Shown in pieces: positions 1-8,059 of a DNA stretch of 43,875 nucleotides (positions are counted from its first letter, which is position 1; the number at the start of each line of letters is the position of its first letter). Position numbers and translations under genes: made by a program. The notes under the pieces were generated by a model. The model searched no databases and was not told the DNA's origin. It worked only from the letters and a program-made list of their open reading frames with translations. The DNA comes from UBA9339 sp964535195. Lineage in GTDB: Bacteria > Pseudomonadota > Gammaproteobacteria > UBA9339. Location: NCBI GenBank assembly GCA_964535195.1, contig CAZHSI010000011.1, positions 1 through 43,875 of the forward strand, given 5' to 3'.

Positions 1-625
1 ATTGACAGCCAGAATTGTTGGCAAACTGCTCGGCTACTAGACGAGCGCTCTTCGTAGCCTGTTCTAGTAATTGCGGCCTGATCTCATCAAGTTTAGTAAA
101 GTAATAGCGGGGGTTTGGTAGATATTCGCTTTTAGGCGTTAATACAATACCTTGTTGAATTAACTCCGCGCACTTTTGGCTTATTTGTCGCACCAAGTCA
201 ACGTTAGTAGTACGTAGTATCAGTCCTCCATTCAAAATATATCGATATTGTGGTTTACTAGAAGTATATTCACGAGCATATTGATCAATGACGTTAGTTC
301 TTTGGGTTTCAATTTCACTGGCGGGAAAGCCATTTTTAGTTAAAAAGTCTATTAAGATTTTTTGGTCTTTTAAGCCTTCAATAGTCAATAGATTTAGGTC
401 ATTACCAGTTACCTTATAACCAAGGTCCCAAATCGCCGTATCAGCTTTTACTTGACGTTCCGCTATACCCTTGACACTTGCATAGCGATCAGCACCACGC
501 CAATTGTAAATCCCACGAGCTATAAACCAACCACCTAGAGCATTGCCAAATAAAATGGCACCCATTAAAATAATAATAAAAACAATCTTATGCTGTTTGC
601 AATTACAATTAGACGTTGGTTCCAT
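1..625 (-). CDS. SIMPL (DUF541) domain protein, 3' end cut by window edge
   Basis: The minus strand reads open from an ATG at 625 to the window edge, about 208 codons, with an AGGAGA ribosome site just upstream (631-636). The protein starts with a short polar stretch with cysteines, then one hydrophobic helix (residues about 15-38), then a periplasmic-type region beginning GADRYASVKGIAERQVKAD and running through a YKVTGNDLN segment. This is the layout of SIMPL-domain proteins, membrane-anchored periplasmic proteins of poorly known function. The last 20-30 residues, normally ending in an NQGxFSI-like strand, are missing because the window ends. It sits downstream of, and in the same direction as, the histidine kinase, with an intron relic between them, so the two are probably not functionally linked. 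Family call from pattern recognition; fairly sure. Confidence 0.75.
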   Translation of the reverse strand, partial: MEPTSNCNCKQHKIVFIIILMGAILFGNALGGWFIARGIYNWRGADRYASVKGIAERQVKADTAIWDLGYKVTGNDLNLLTIEGLKDQKILIDFLTKNGFPASEIETQRTNVIDQYAREYTSSKPQYRYILNGGLILRTTNVDLVRQISQKCAELIQQGIVLTPKSEYLPNPRYYFTKLDEIRPQLLEQATKSARLVAEQFANNSGCQ

Positions 626-671
626 AAAAATCTCCTAAGACTTTTTTTCGTAACATTATAATAAATATTAA

Positions 672-820
672 ATCGAGTAGGAGACAGGTCACCCTGCCGC
701 CCTCTCACACCACCGTACCTTGCTTAAGCTCAACATTCAACACCATTTGTCCTTACAATATCAGACCCACATTCCTGGACGCTTCATTAGGCTACCTCAA
801 ACAGCTTTGCTTCATCATTC
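672..820 (-). mobile_element. Probable group II intron remnant (3' end, no reverse transcriptase)
   Basis: On the minus strand this gap ends with GGTACGGTGGTGTGAGAGG, a GC-rich hairpin, and CTCCTACTCGAT. This is the layout of domains V/VI at the 3' end of many bacterial group II introns, with the bulged-A context CTACTCGAT. Upstream, GAAGCAAAGCTGTTTGAGG and GTGGGTCTGATATTG resemble other intron RNA segments. There is no room for a reverse transcriptase ORF, so it would be a deleted copy. It lies directly after the histidine kinase stop codon and before the SIMPL gene. Recognition is from memory of intron ends, not from a fold or a search. Confidence 0.45.
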
Positions 821-821
821 G

Positions 822-2771
822 CTAACTTACATTGGGAAAACTTAAAATAAACTCTGTGTGTTTTCCATCTTCTGAATTACAAACTATATCGCCTCTATAT
901 GATTGCATAACCATTTTGCAAAAAGCCAAACCCAATCCAGCTCCATTTTTATTGTTGCTATTAAAGGGCTGAAATAATGTTTTTAAAACTTCTGCTGAAA
1001 TCCCGGTAGCTGTATCTTTAAATACTAAATCATTAAACTTTGATCCCGGCTGTAATTTAATATAGATTTCACCATAATCTGCTTCTTTGATGGCTTTTAA
1101 AGAGTTTTTAATAAGATTAAATATTATATGCTTAGTAAATAAATCATCACCAAGATATAAAAAGTCTTCATTTGCATTATCACACCAAAATATTTTTTCT
1201 CGTTCACTTTCATAGAAGGGATATTCTTTAAGAGCTGTATTAATACAATCTTTAACTGAGTACTTTTTAAATTTATTAACATGGACCTTCTTAGTTACAG
1301 TACTACGTAACTTGATAAGCAACATGTCGATAATAGTAGTACTTTTTTTAATAGCAGTTTTTATGTTGTTGACAAGTTTAACCTTATCTTTTTGGTCTGC
1401 TTCTTGTAGCTTATCAACATTTAGGTTAATCGAGCACAAAGGGACTCGCAGTTCGTGGGCGACACAACCAGCTAGCATTTCTATTGCCTTTGACACTGAC
1501 TCATTAATCTTTTGCTCTTCTTGGAGCCTTTCTACTCTTTTCCTGTCAGTTATATCCAACGACACTCCGAGCAATCCTATAATTTTGCCACGAGTATTAA
1601 ATAAAGGCATTTTGTTTGTTAAATAAAACCTATGGCCATTATGCATAGTGGCAGGCTCTTCCCCCTCATATGGTTTTCCAGTATCCATAACTTGCTTATT
1701 AATCCTATTTAATTCATCTGCTTCTTTGCTTACTGACAAATCATAGTTGGTTTTTCCTATCACTTCTTTCGATGACTTTAAACCAAAATGCTTAGCTTGA
1801 AGTTCATTACAACCTAAATAAACATTGTCACGAGTTAACCAATAAACATGCCCAGGAATTTTATCTATAATAGATGAGAGTAACTCTTTTTCCGAACGTT
1901 CATGATCCAATAGCTTCAATAAATCTTCCTTAGTGAAATTTTGTTCTTTTTTAAAACTGATTATTTCTTTAACTGTTTCTACGTTATCATCAATAGCACA
2001 AGAATAACCTAAACTAGCCCCATTTCTATAATCTAATTTAAAATCTGCCTTATTTATAAAAATCCTTTTACTAAAATGGGGCGACAACCATTTAACTGCT
2101 ACTTGAAGATTATTAAATTGGTTAAATAACGTTCGTATCGCGGCATTATCATTGCCTATATGAATTAAATATATAGGTTTATTTGCATGTATTAGTGGTA
2201 AACTTAAAATCCAGGCGTTCTCTTCAATAACATATAAGTTCCCATTAATTTTATTAGTATTGTGTTTAAGTACATAGTCATTTACAGTCATCGAAAACGC
2301 ATCGTTAAAAGTTTTATTACTCTTTAGTTTTTCTTTAATAAGATTTGTACAATCACAAAAATAGGGATTTCCTCTTTCATCTATACAGTTTAACCAATCC
2401 TTTCTTGTAAGCTCTAATTTTTTTAAATATTTTTCGTATTTCGCCTCCCATTTTAGCTGTTCGGCCATCCCCTTATTTACAGCCTCCTCTATCTCTCTAT
2501 CAGTAGATTGATTTATAGGATTTGAAAGATAGTTATAGCGACTTAAATAACCCGTATGTACTTCATATTTCTCACAGCTTAATAAATCAAACTTTTTCAA
2601 AATTAAGTCTATTGTTGCTTGTATTTTTTCTTTATCGTCATTATCCCCTTGATGGCTTTCCCACAAATATACAACAGCATTTTCTATCGGTTTAGTTGCT
2701 GATAAATTGCGAAAAGAAGCTACTGTACATTCTATTTTATCTGAGCGACTTATGTTAAGAGTATCTGTCAT
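822..2771 (-). CDS. Soluble PAS-domain sensor histidine kinase
   Basis: 649 residues. Residues 1-290 are an unrecognised input region without membrane helices. A PAS domain follows (about 295-415, ending GVSLDITDRKR, the usual S-box exit), then a HisKA-like helix pair with the phospho-acceptor in VAHELRVPL (His439) and an HATPase_c domain: N box NLIKNSLKAI, G1 DTATGI, F box and G2 GAGLGLAF. It should autophosphorylate on His439 in response to a cytoplasmic cue sensed by the PAS or N-terminal region. No response regulator or receiver domain is encoded next to it, so its partner is unknown and probably chromosomal. It has its own start after a 92-bp AT-rich gap from the recombinase gene and is followed by the intron relic. 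Kinase assignment is secure; the signal is unknown. Confidence 0.9.
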   Translation of the reverse strand: MTDTLNISRSDKIECTVASFRNLSATKPIENAVVYLWESHQGDNDDKEKIQATIDLILKKFDLLSCEKYEVHTGYLSRYNYLSNPINQSTDREIEEAVNKGMAEQLKWEAKYEKYLKKLELTRKDWLNCIDERGNPYFCDCTNLIKEKLKSNKTFNDAFSMTVNDYVLKHNTNKINGNLYVIEENAWILSLPLIHANKPIYLIHIGNDNAAIRTLFNQFNNLQVAVKWLSPHFSKRIFINKADFKLDYRNGASLGYSCAIDDNVETVKEIISFKKEQNFTKEDLLKLLDHERSEKELLSSIIDKIPGHVYWLTRDNVYLGCNELQAKHFGLKSSKEVIGKTNYDLSVSKEADELNRINKQVMDTGKPYEGEEPATMHNGHRFYLTNKMPLFNTRGKIIGLLGVSLDITDRKRVERLQEEQKINESVSKAIEMLAGCVAHELRVPLCSINLNVDKLQEADQKDKVKLVNNIKTAIKKSTTIIDMLLIKLRSTVTKKVHVNKFKKYSVKDCINTALKEYPFYESEREKIFWCDNANEDFLYLGDDLFTKHIIFNLIKNSLKAIKEADYGEIYIKLQPGSKFNDLVFKDTATGISAEVLKTLFQPFNSNNKNGAGLGLAFCKMVMQSYRGDIVCNSEDGKHTEFILSFPNVS

Positions 2772-2863
2772 ATTATTATTTACCTCAATAAAATTCTATA
2801 ATAACTTTCTGCTACCTTTATTCCCCTACTACAAAAGTTTACCATATTTTTTACAATAAAATA

Positions 2864-4396
2864 CTAAGCACATCTACTCAATTCAGGGGAGACAATTTCT
2901 ACCTCACACTCAAATAATCTAACCTTTGCCTCATGTATTATTGCCAAACGAATAACATTTAGTTCCTCTTCTTTGGCATTATAAATATCATAGGTAACAA
3001 TAAATGGCCGCTTATAGAGATACAATTGTTTATATTTCCCTAATAATAATTCTCTATTTTTTTCTTGAATCTCCCAACTATGATCCTTTAATATAACTTG
3101 TTCTATCGTATCTAACAATTTCATTAAACTAAATTCGTTGCTCACCGGCCCTCGGTCTAACGAAACACTCAACCTAACATTAAGAACTTCTTCTTGCGGT
3201 GATTCTATCTCTTGTAGCTTAGGAGTAACTTGTAAAGCTAACTTTTGGATTTCCTGGTGTTTTAATAGCTCTTCAGCATGCATATAAATATTGGTTATTT
3301 CTAAAGAGCTATGCCGCAAAATAGATTGAATCATAATCGCTGGCACCTCAGCTTTATCCAAATGACTAGCTAATAAATGGCGTAACCAATGAGGAGATAA
3401 CTTCAATAGCTTTTGTTGCTTTGGCAAGTTATCAGTAAATTCTCGCGCGGCAACCTTACCAATATCTTTGACCAACGTAAAAAGTTGCCTAATACTCATG
3501 GGTTTTTTAACCGTTCTAGAAATCAACAATAATCCCTCAGTATCATCTACCTCTGGTAAAGGATTTTTTCCAAGATGTACCCGATAAACTTTTACAAAAG
3601 ATAATAATTGGTCATGTACCGGAATATGAGCTAATTTGTCACCTTTTCCTTTAACAAAAAAATACCAACGCCCATCTCTATATCTAAAAGCATTCCAAGA
3701 ATGACTTGCTAGTTCGTGAATACGTAACCCCAAAAAATACAACATGGCAAATAAAAATTGTATTCTAATTTTATTGTTAATTTGTTTGTCATTTCCTTCG
3801 GGCATGTTATCCAATGCATGTTGTATGGCCAGCCATTCATCCTCTTCTAACATCCTTGCCCAAACACTGTATTTTTGTTCCGCTAAAGTTTGGGTAAAGT
3901 TCTTTTCTTTAGTAATTAGTTTTAGAGGATTGAACTTCAAATAATTTGCTGTAACTAAAAAATTCAACATGGAGCTCAAAGTTCTAACTGCCATATTAAA
4001 TCCAGCTCGATTAAGTGGACCTAAAAAAGGACGCCACTTTATACTTCCCTTCCCCTCTCGTAGCTCTTTCCTTGTAATACACCATTCTCGTGGCGGATTT
4101 TTTAAAAACCCTAAGTAACTAGTAAAATCTTCTGCTTTTAGTTTAGTCAACCCCAATCCACGAACATATACACACCACAGTAATAATCTTTCAGCTTCTC
4201 TTCTATAAATAGTATAAGTTTTACTGTTATTTTTATATTTAGTTAACCAAACACTAACAGCTGCTAAATCGTTATCAGCTTCAATATGACATTCCTGATT
4301 ACATAACGTATTTGCTACCACCAAAGAAATTTTAGGCACTAGTGAATTAATTTCTGGGATAACTAAAACATTCTGATTAGTACTTACTTCATCCAT
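2864..4396 (-). CDS. Tyrosine recombinase with long C-terminal extension
   Basis: 510 residues, well above the usual 300-400. An N-terminal SAM-like core-binding region (about 40-170) is followed by the catalytic domain. All catalytic residues are visible: Arg225 in GLRIHEL, the lysine in VKGKGDKLAHIPV, His336 and Arg339 in PHWLRHLL, the histidine in LRHSS, and nucleophile Tyr371 in NIYMHAEEL. The last ~130 residues form an extra charged domain I do not recognise. It is the last gene of a four-gene minus-strand operon and starts 6 bp after the KfrA-like gene. The pairing of a tyrosine recombinase with a coiled-coil DNA-binding partner recalls the TnpS/TnpT cointegrate-resolution pair of Tn4651-type transposons, but no Tn3-type transposase is present. 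It may resolve multimers of the replicon or mobilise this operon. Confidence 0.88.
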   Translation of the reverse strand: MDEVSTNQNVLVIPEINSLVPKISLVVANTLCNQECHIEADNDLAAVSVWLTKYKNNSKTYTIYRREAERLLLWCVYVRGLGLTKLKAEDFTSYLGFLKNPPREWCITRKELREGKGSIKWRPFLGPLNRAGFNMAVRTLSSMLNFLVTANYLKFNPLKLITKEKNFTQTLAEQKYSVWARMLEEDEWLAIQHALDNMPEGNDKQINNKIRIQFLFAMLYFLGLRIHELASHSWNAFRYRDGRWYFFVKGKGDKLAHIPVHDQLLSFVKVYRVHLGKNPLPEVDDTEGLLLISRTVKKPMSIRQLFTLVKDIGKVAAREFTDNLPKQQKLLKLSPHWLRHLLASHLDKAEVPAIMIQSILRHSSLEITNIYMHAEELLKHQEIQKLALQVTPKLQEIESPQEEVLNVRLSVSLDRGPVSNEFSLMKLLDTIEQVILKDHSWEIQEKNRELLLGKYKQLYLYKRPFIVTYDIYNAKEEELNVIRLAIIHEAKVRLFECEVEIVSPELSRCA

Positions 4397-4402
4397 AGTT
4401 GC

Positions 4403-5197
4403 TTATACTCCAAAATCCAGCAACTGTTGTTTCTTTTCATACTCCCGCAATTTCTCAGCGGTTAAATTTTCAGCTATTAGTTTTTCCATTAGTTTGATAC
4501 GTAATTTTAATGGTTCTACTACTTGATTGGCGCTGTTTAATTCTTGTTGTAATCGTACAGCATCACCAGTTAAAGCTTTAATTTTTTCTTCTAAGTTCAT
4601 AGATTTAACTTTTTCTTGCATCAGGAGTTCGTGTCCGTGATAACTGACATTTTGAATTTTTTCTAAGCTAGTTTGATGGGTTTGTCTCAGTTCTTCACGG
4701 AGTGAAGCTATTAGCTGATCTTTATCCCTTTCCATTCTGCCAAGTAGTAGTTCCCGTTCTTCTTTAAGTTCAGCATACATTTTATCTAAATATTTTTTCT
4801 CTTTTTTTAGCTCATCAAGTTCTTTTTCTAAAAGACTCGTCTGGTTTTCAAGTTGTACGACTTTTTGAGTTAGCTCTATATTTTTCTTTTCAGTTTTAGC
4901 AAACTCGTTAGCTACAATTTTGTTATGTTCTTCCATTTTTCCGACAGTAGCTGCCAATCTTTGGTTCTCTGACTGTAAATTAGCAATATCTTTTTGCTCT
5001 ACGTTACCAACATAGTTAGCCTCATAGGCTTTGAAACATTTTAATTTCCACTCCTTTAAATACTTGTGTAGGGTTGTTTGGCTACCGGTAAATGCTAGGT
5101 ATTCTCTAATATTAGCCGTGGTTGGTTCTTTGTCCAAATGAGCTATGACTTTAGCGGCATCAAATACTTTTTGTTTGTTCAATCTTTTGTTTTGCAT
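4403..5197 (-). CDS. KfrA-like coiled-coil DNA-binding protein
   Basis: 264 residues. Residues 1-60 look like the KfrA N-terminal DNA-binding domain: an HTH-type segment with VFDAAKVIAHLDKEPTTANI, then GSQTTLHKYLKEWK. Residues about 70-245 are one long coiled coil rich in Glu, Lys, Leu and Gln heptads. KfrA proteins are plasmid-borne DNA-binding, filament-forming proteins. The gene lies 3 bp after abiEii and 6 bp before the recombinase gene, so it is almost certainly co-translated with both. The likely job is to bind a site near the operon and help or direct the recombinase, as TnpT does for TnpS; this is inference. The alternative is a partition or stability accessory acting on its own. No predicted enzymatic motif. 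Confidence 0.75.
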   Translation of the reverse strand: MQNKRLNKQKVFDAAKVIAHLDKEPTTANIREYLAFTGSQTTLHKYLKEWKLKCFKAYEANYVGNVEQKDIANLQSENQRLAATVGKMEEHNKIVANEFAKTEKKNIELTQKVVQLENQTSLLEKELDELKKEKKYLDKMYAELKEERELLLGRMERDKDQLIASLREELRQTHQTSLEKIQNVSYHGHELLMQEKVKSMNLEEKIKALTGDAVRLQQELNSANQVVEPLKLRIKLMEKLIAENLTAEKLREYEKKQQLLDFGV

Positions 5198-5200
5198 AAT

Positions 5201-6115
5201 CTACTCAGTTATCTCATCTTTTGTGCCGAATAGCTGTACTGTCAACTGAGCTAATTGTGATATTAAATTACTAAAGTCTGGTAATTCATCCACCAAAACT
5301 GCTAAGAACTCCTCCCAATCCTTTTTAATTCTAGTAAGATACTCTTGATTATTAAAAAACTGTTCGACATTATCAAACTTAATATCTTTAACATTACATT
5401 TCTCCTTAAAAAGTTCAGAAAACTGATCTTTTTTTAGGACGTGTTTGAACTGAGTTAGAATACACCATAAATCATAGAAATCTCTTACTCTAGAACGGAT
5501 CCATTGTCTCTCTTTTAAACGCTCCTGATTTTGTAAGATTGCTCGATACTTTTCAGCTAAAATTTCTTCCAAAGTATAAGCAAAAACTTGCTGATGAAAT
5601 ATCTCACCATATTCATGTAGTATTGATAACTGAGTAGGGATACTTATAATCTTTTCATCCCTGCTAATTTCTAACTTTATCTTAGTTAATGGTGTCCGTT
5701 GCCAAGGCAACTGGGCTCTTAAAACATAAGCTTTTTGGTTGAATGGATGTGGCTGTTTTTCTTGGTAAAGCTCAACAAAAAAATTTATTTTCTGTCCAAA
5801 TTCTTGTGCTAATTTAGTTGCTAAACTTGCCACTTTATCTACATACTCATCTAACTTTTGGTCAGAAATTGTAGAACTCCTACTTGTAAAATCTAAATCC
5901 TGCGAATAACGGTACTTACTCCCAAAATAACATTTTTTTAAACAGGTCCCACCTTTAAAAACTAAGTTCTCTCTTATTTCTGATTCTTGCCCAATAGCCG
6001 CTAATATCCAAGAAAGAGTATAGTCTAATTCAACTACTTCCCAATTAACCTGCTTTATTTTTTGAATTTGCTGTAATCGCTGCTTTAGTGGCAAAGCAAA
6101 ACTCACTTCTGGCAT
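5201..6115 (-). CDS. abiEii: AbiEii-type nucleotidyltransferase toxin
   Basis: 304 residues. The N-terminal half carries the AbiEii/DUF1814 nucleotidyltransferase signature: FKGGTCLKK (Gly55-Thr57) followed by YSQDLDFT with the metal-binding aspartates Asp73 and Asp75. The mid-region LEEILAEKYRAILQN and the RDFYDLW segment are also typical of the family. AbiEii toxins transfer nucleotides onto RNA targets (GTP-binding in the streptococcal protein, tRNA 3' ends for relatives) and stop growth, giving phage abortive infection or plasmid stabilisation. The start overlaps the end of abiEi by 13 bp, the standard translational coupling of this type IV toxin-antitoxin pair. Motifs look intact, so it is likely functional. 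Confidence 0.92.
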   Translation of the reverse strand: MPEVSFALPLKQRLQQIQKIKQVNWEVVELDYTLSWILAAIGQESEIRENLVFKGGTCLKKCYFGSKYRYSQDLDFTSRSSTISDQKLDEYVDKVASLATKLAQEFGQKINFFVELYQEKQPHPFNQKAYVLRAQLPWQRTPLTKIKLEISRDEKIISIPTQLSILHEYGEIFHQQVFAYTLEEILAEKYRAILQNQERLKERQWIRSRVRDFYDLWCILTQFKHVLKKDQFSELFKEKCNVKDIKFDNVEQFFNNQEYLTRIKKDWEEFLAVLVDELPDFSNLISQLAQLTVQLFGTKDEITE

Positions 6116-6936
6116 ATATCCATCTCATAGTTAAGTTGCAAACGCCATCTATTATCATAAGGTCCTATAGGTTGATTAGATGGATCTAATCTTCGATACC
6201 CTGGATGGTTAACCTGAGCTAAGCAAGAAATCTTGGTACTATCTACCCCTAATCTTTCCAATACCCAACCTAATCTACGAGAAACCGCAATATCTAAGCG
6301 CAATGCATAATTTATTAATCGATCTATATTAAACACCCCTAGTTTTTCGCTAAACCCATGTAGCACCTCACTTAAGCCACCACAATATTGTGGAGCCGCT
6401 AACCCATCTAATAAAGTTCTCTCCAAGTCTGTAACTTGAAAGCTAACCTCCCCTTTCCAAGCAGTAATTGCACCAAAAAACCGATCCTTTTTTAACTGCA
6501 TTATTCTGTAATGCACTCCGTCTAAACTGAAACCAGCTTTTTTATCTTTTACTCCCAGCTGTGGAATATGAAACTTCTTTGTCGTACTAATAAATACATC
6601 ACGAGGAACCTGATCTGTTAATTCATGGTGGTAGAATGCGGAATAATGACTAATCATTGCTGGGTTAACTATATGCATAGCAATCTCGAATTCGTGGATT
6701 GGTTGAATTCCAGTTATAGCAGTAAAAGCATATAATCCTTTATGGATACTTCTTACCCACCCCTCTTGGATAAAACGGCTCAAAACTGTGTTGATATAAG
6801 CTACGCTAACATCCTGCCGTTTTGCAATCTCTTTAACCATAGCATTAGTAAATACGCGCAACCCTTGCGATAATAAACTTTGCAATAAATAGTTTTTCTG
6901 CGTTGTTGTATATGGCACTGTTCTCTTTCTTGGCAT
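6103..6936 (-). CDS. abiEi: AbiEi-type antitoxin and autorepressor
   Basis: 277 residues from the ATG at 6936 (MPRKRTVPYT). The frame is open upstream to a TTG at 6969, but the ATG follows a GGGAA stretch and gives a normal family N-terminus. Residues 10-70 form a winged-helix domain (NAMVKEIAKRQDVSVAYINTVL, then a wing ending KGLYAF). The remainder is the AbiEi C-terminal domain with the conserved HYSAFYHHELTDQ, TDLERTLLDG and GGLSEV segments. AbiEi neutralises AbiEii without a stable complex and represses its own operon by binding inverted repeats. Such repeats are found 52 bp upstream of this ATG (6988-7044). First gene of the AbiEi-AbiEii-KfrA-recombinase operon. Confidence 0.9.
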   Translation of the reverse strand: MPRKRTVPYTTTQKNYLLQSLLSQGLRVFTNAMVKEIAKRQDVSVAYINTVLSRFIQEGWVRSIHKGLYAFTAITGIQPIHEFEIAMHIVNPAMISHYSAFYHHELTDQVPRDVFISTTKKFHIPQLGVKDKKAGFSLDGVHYRIMQLKKDRFFGAITAWKGEVSFQVTDLERTLLDGLAAPQYCGGLSEVLHGFSEKLGVFNIDRLINYALRLDIAVSRRLGWVLERLGVDSTKISCLAQVNHPGYRRLDPSNQPIGPYDNRWRLQLNYEMDICQK

Positions 6937-6987
6937 TATATAGTTCCCACTATTTTTTAAGATAACCAACTAGTTACAAACACAATC

Positions 6988-7044
6988 ATACTTTTAATAT
7001 ACGGATAATGCAAAAAAACTATACTATCAGAATATTAAAAGTAT
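6988..7044 (-). promoter_or_regulatory. Probable AbiEi operator: two inverted 23-bp repeats
   Basis: ATACTTTTAATAT at 6988-7000 recurs exactly, inverted, at 7032-7044. Extending inward, the match covers 6988-7010 against 7022-7044, with 19 of 23 positions identical and an 11-bp spacer. The streptococcal AbiEi antitoxin is known to bind two inverted 23-bp repeats in its promoter and bend the DNA, so the size, arrangement and position (just upstream of abiEi) fit an autoregulatory operator. It would control the whole four-gene operon, including the recombinase. Confidence 0.72.
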
Positions 7045-7295
7045 AGCACCAACATACTACTTTCAGATTTTATTATGTACTAATCGTATTAATAAATCAA
7101 GCAACAGCTGATAATTAATATTAGCGGCGGTTTTTTTGATATTAATATAACAAAAATAATCTGCTTGTTTTTTAATTTTTTATTAAAAATTTCAAATGGT
7201 TAAAATATAAAAATGGTATCTGCTTTATACATCATAAAATATTAAGGTCTTTTCTCTCTATGACAATACGGTTACTTTATGTCAAAGTTAGATTT

Positions 7296-7565
7296 TTATA
7301 AAATATCATATGGAGAAAATACTAACAGGGTTATTTCGTCTTCTTGTTCTTTATAAAGATATGCTAACAAAATCAACTGGTGCACCATATGAAATTTATA
7401 TACCCTAACTCCTACAAGATCACTTATCTTAAGTTCACCAATAGTGGGATGTGACGCTATCTTTGAAATAGCTTCATTTAATACAAGAGCTTGATTACTA
7501 CGTAATTTTTTAGCAGCACGCTTAAAAGTATTGGTTACAAAAATTTCAAAATGTACTGTCCTTAT
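7296..7565 (-). pseudogene. RelE/ParE-like toxin relic lacking a normal start codon
   Basis: Minus-strand frame of 89 codons after a possible ATA start at 7565-7563, ending with TAA at 7296-7298. It reads RTVHFEIFVTNTFKRAAKKL near the start, then HPTIGELKISDLVGVRVYKF, LILLAYLY and ITLLVFSPYDIL. This is the order of elements in RelE/ParE-family toxins, which are mRNA interferases or gyrase poisons. The start position holds ATA, with TAA two codons upstream, although a strong purine-rich ribosome site (GGAGGAGGGGAGGG) sits just before it. The simplest reading is that ATG mutated to ATA and disabled the gene. No antitoxin gene is recognisable on either side. ATA initiation would be an alternative but is rare. 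Confidence 0.55.
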
Positions 7566-8059
7566 TGCTTACCCTCCCCTCCTCCTATCCATGATTTCAC
7601 GCTATTTATTAGGTAATGCATTTTTAGATCAACGCCTTCATAATTCAACAACATTATGTAAATTTAAAAAACAATTATTGCTCAAGTGTATAATTTCTAT
7701 AAAAATTAACATATTATACCTTTAATGGTTAGCTCACTATTGTCCAATGGTATATTATAAGATATATTTTCAATAACAGCTCGCTATACTTTAACCCCTT
7801 AAATCTCGTCTAATCTATTAACTAACTAATCGTAATAACTATTAAACTTAGGAAATTTAAATAACAAGGTATTTACCTTAAGTTTTTGAAAAATATCTTT
7901 ATGCTTACTTTGTGATTTATACAAAATATAAGGGATACTTTGCTTAATTTACCATAGACGTCACATAAGAATATAAACATTGCTTCATAGGTATAGTAAT
8001 TATAACCTAATTATACAACAATTATAAATAATTAAACCGTTTTTAATCAACAGATTACA
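7566..8059. other. AT-rich intergenic region between toxin relic and rep gene
   Basis: No convincing gene. The 64-codon plus-strand frame at 7531-7725 starts with TTG, has a biased composition and overlaps the toxin relic antisense, so I do not accept it. On the minus strand, TATAAT at 7718-7713 is a good -10 element that could once have driven the toxin. A lone iteron copy lies at 7950-7965. Confidence 0.4.
7950..7965 (+). repeat. Isolated iteron copy downstream of rep
   Basis: TACCATAGACGTCACA here matches the 16-bp iteron found five times at 9432-9530, in the same orientation, with one mismatch to the first iteron and one to the fifth. It lies about 95 bp beyond the rep stop codon, some 1.5 kb from the main array. 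It could act in Rep titration or handcuffing, or be the remnant of a second array. Confidence 0.6.

Noticed and set aside
7114..7146. Near-perfect 10-bp inverted repeat ATTAATATTA/TGATATTAAT around a GCGGCGGTTTTTTT loop.
   Set aside because: AT-only arms in an AT-rich gap are likely by chance, and there is no nearby gene end that needs a terminator on the plus strand.
7531..7725. Plus-strand ORF of 64 codons in the gap before rep.
   Set aside because: TTG start, no ribosome site, hydrophobic low-complexity content, and antisense overlap with the RelE/ParE-like relic.
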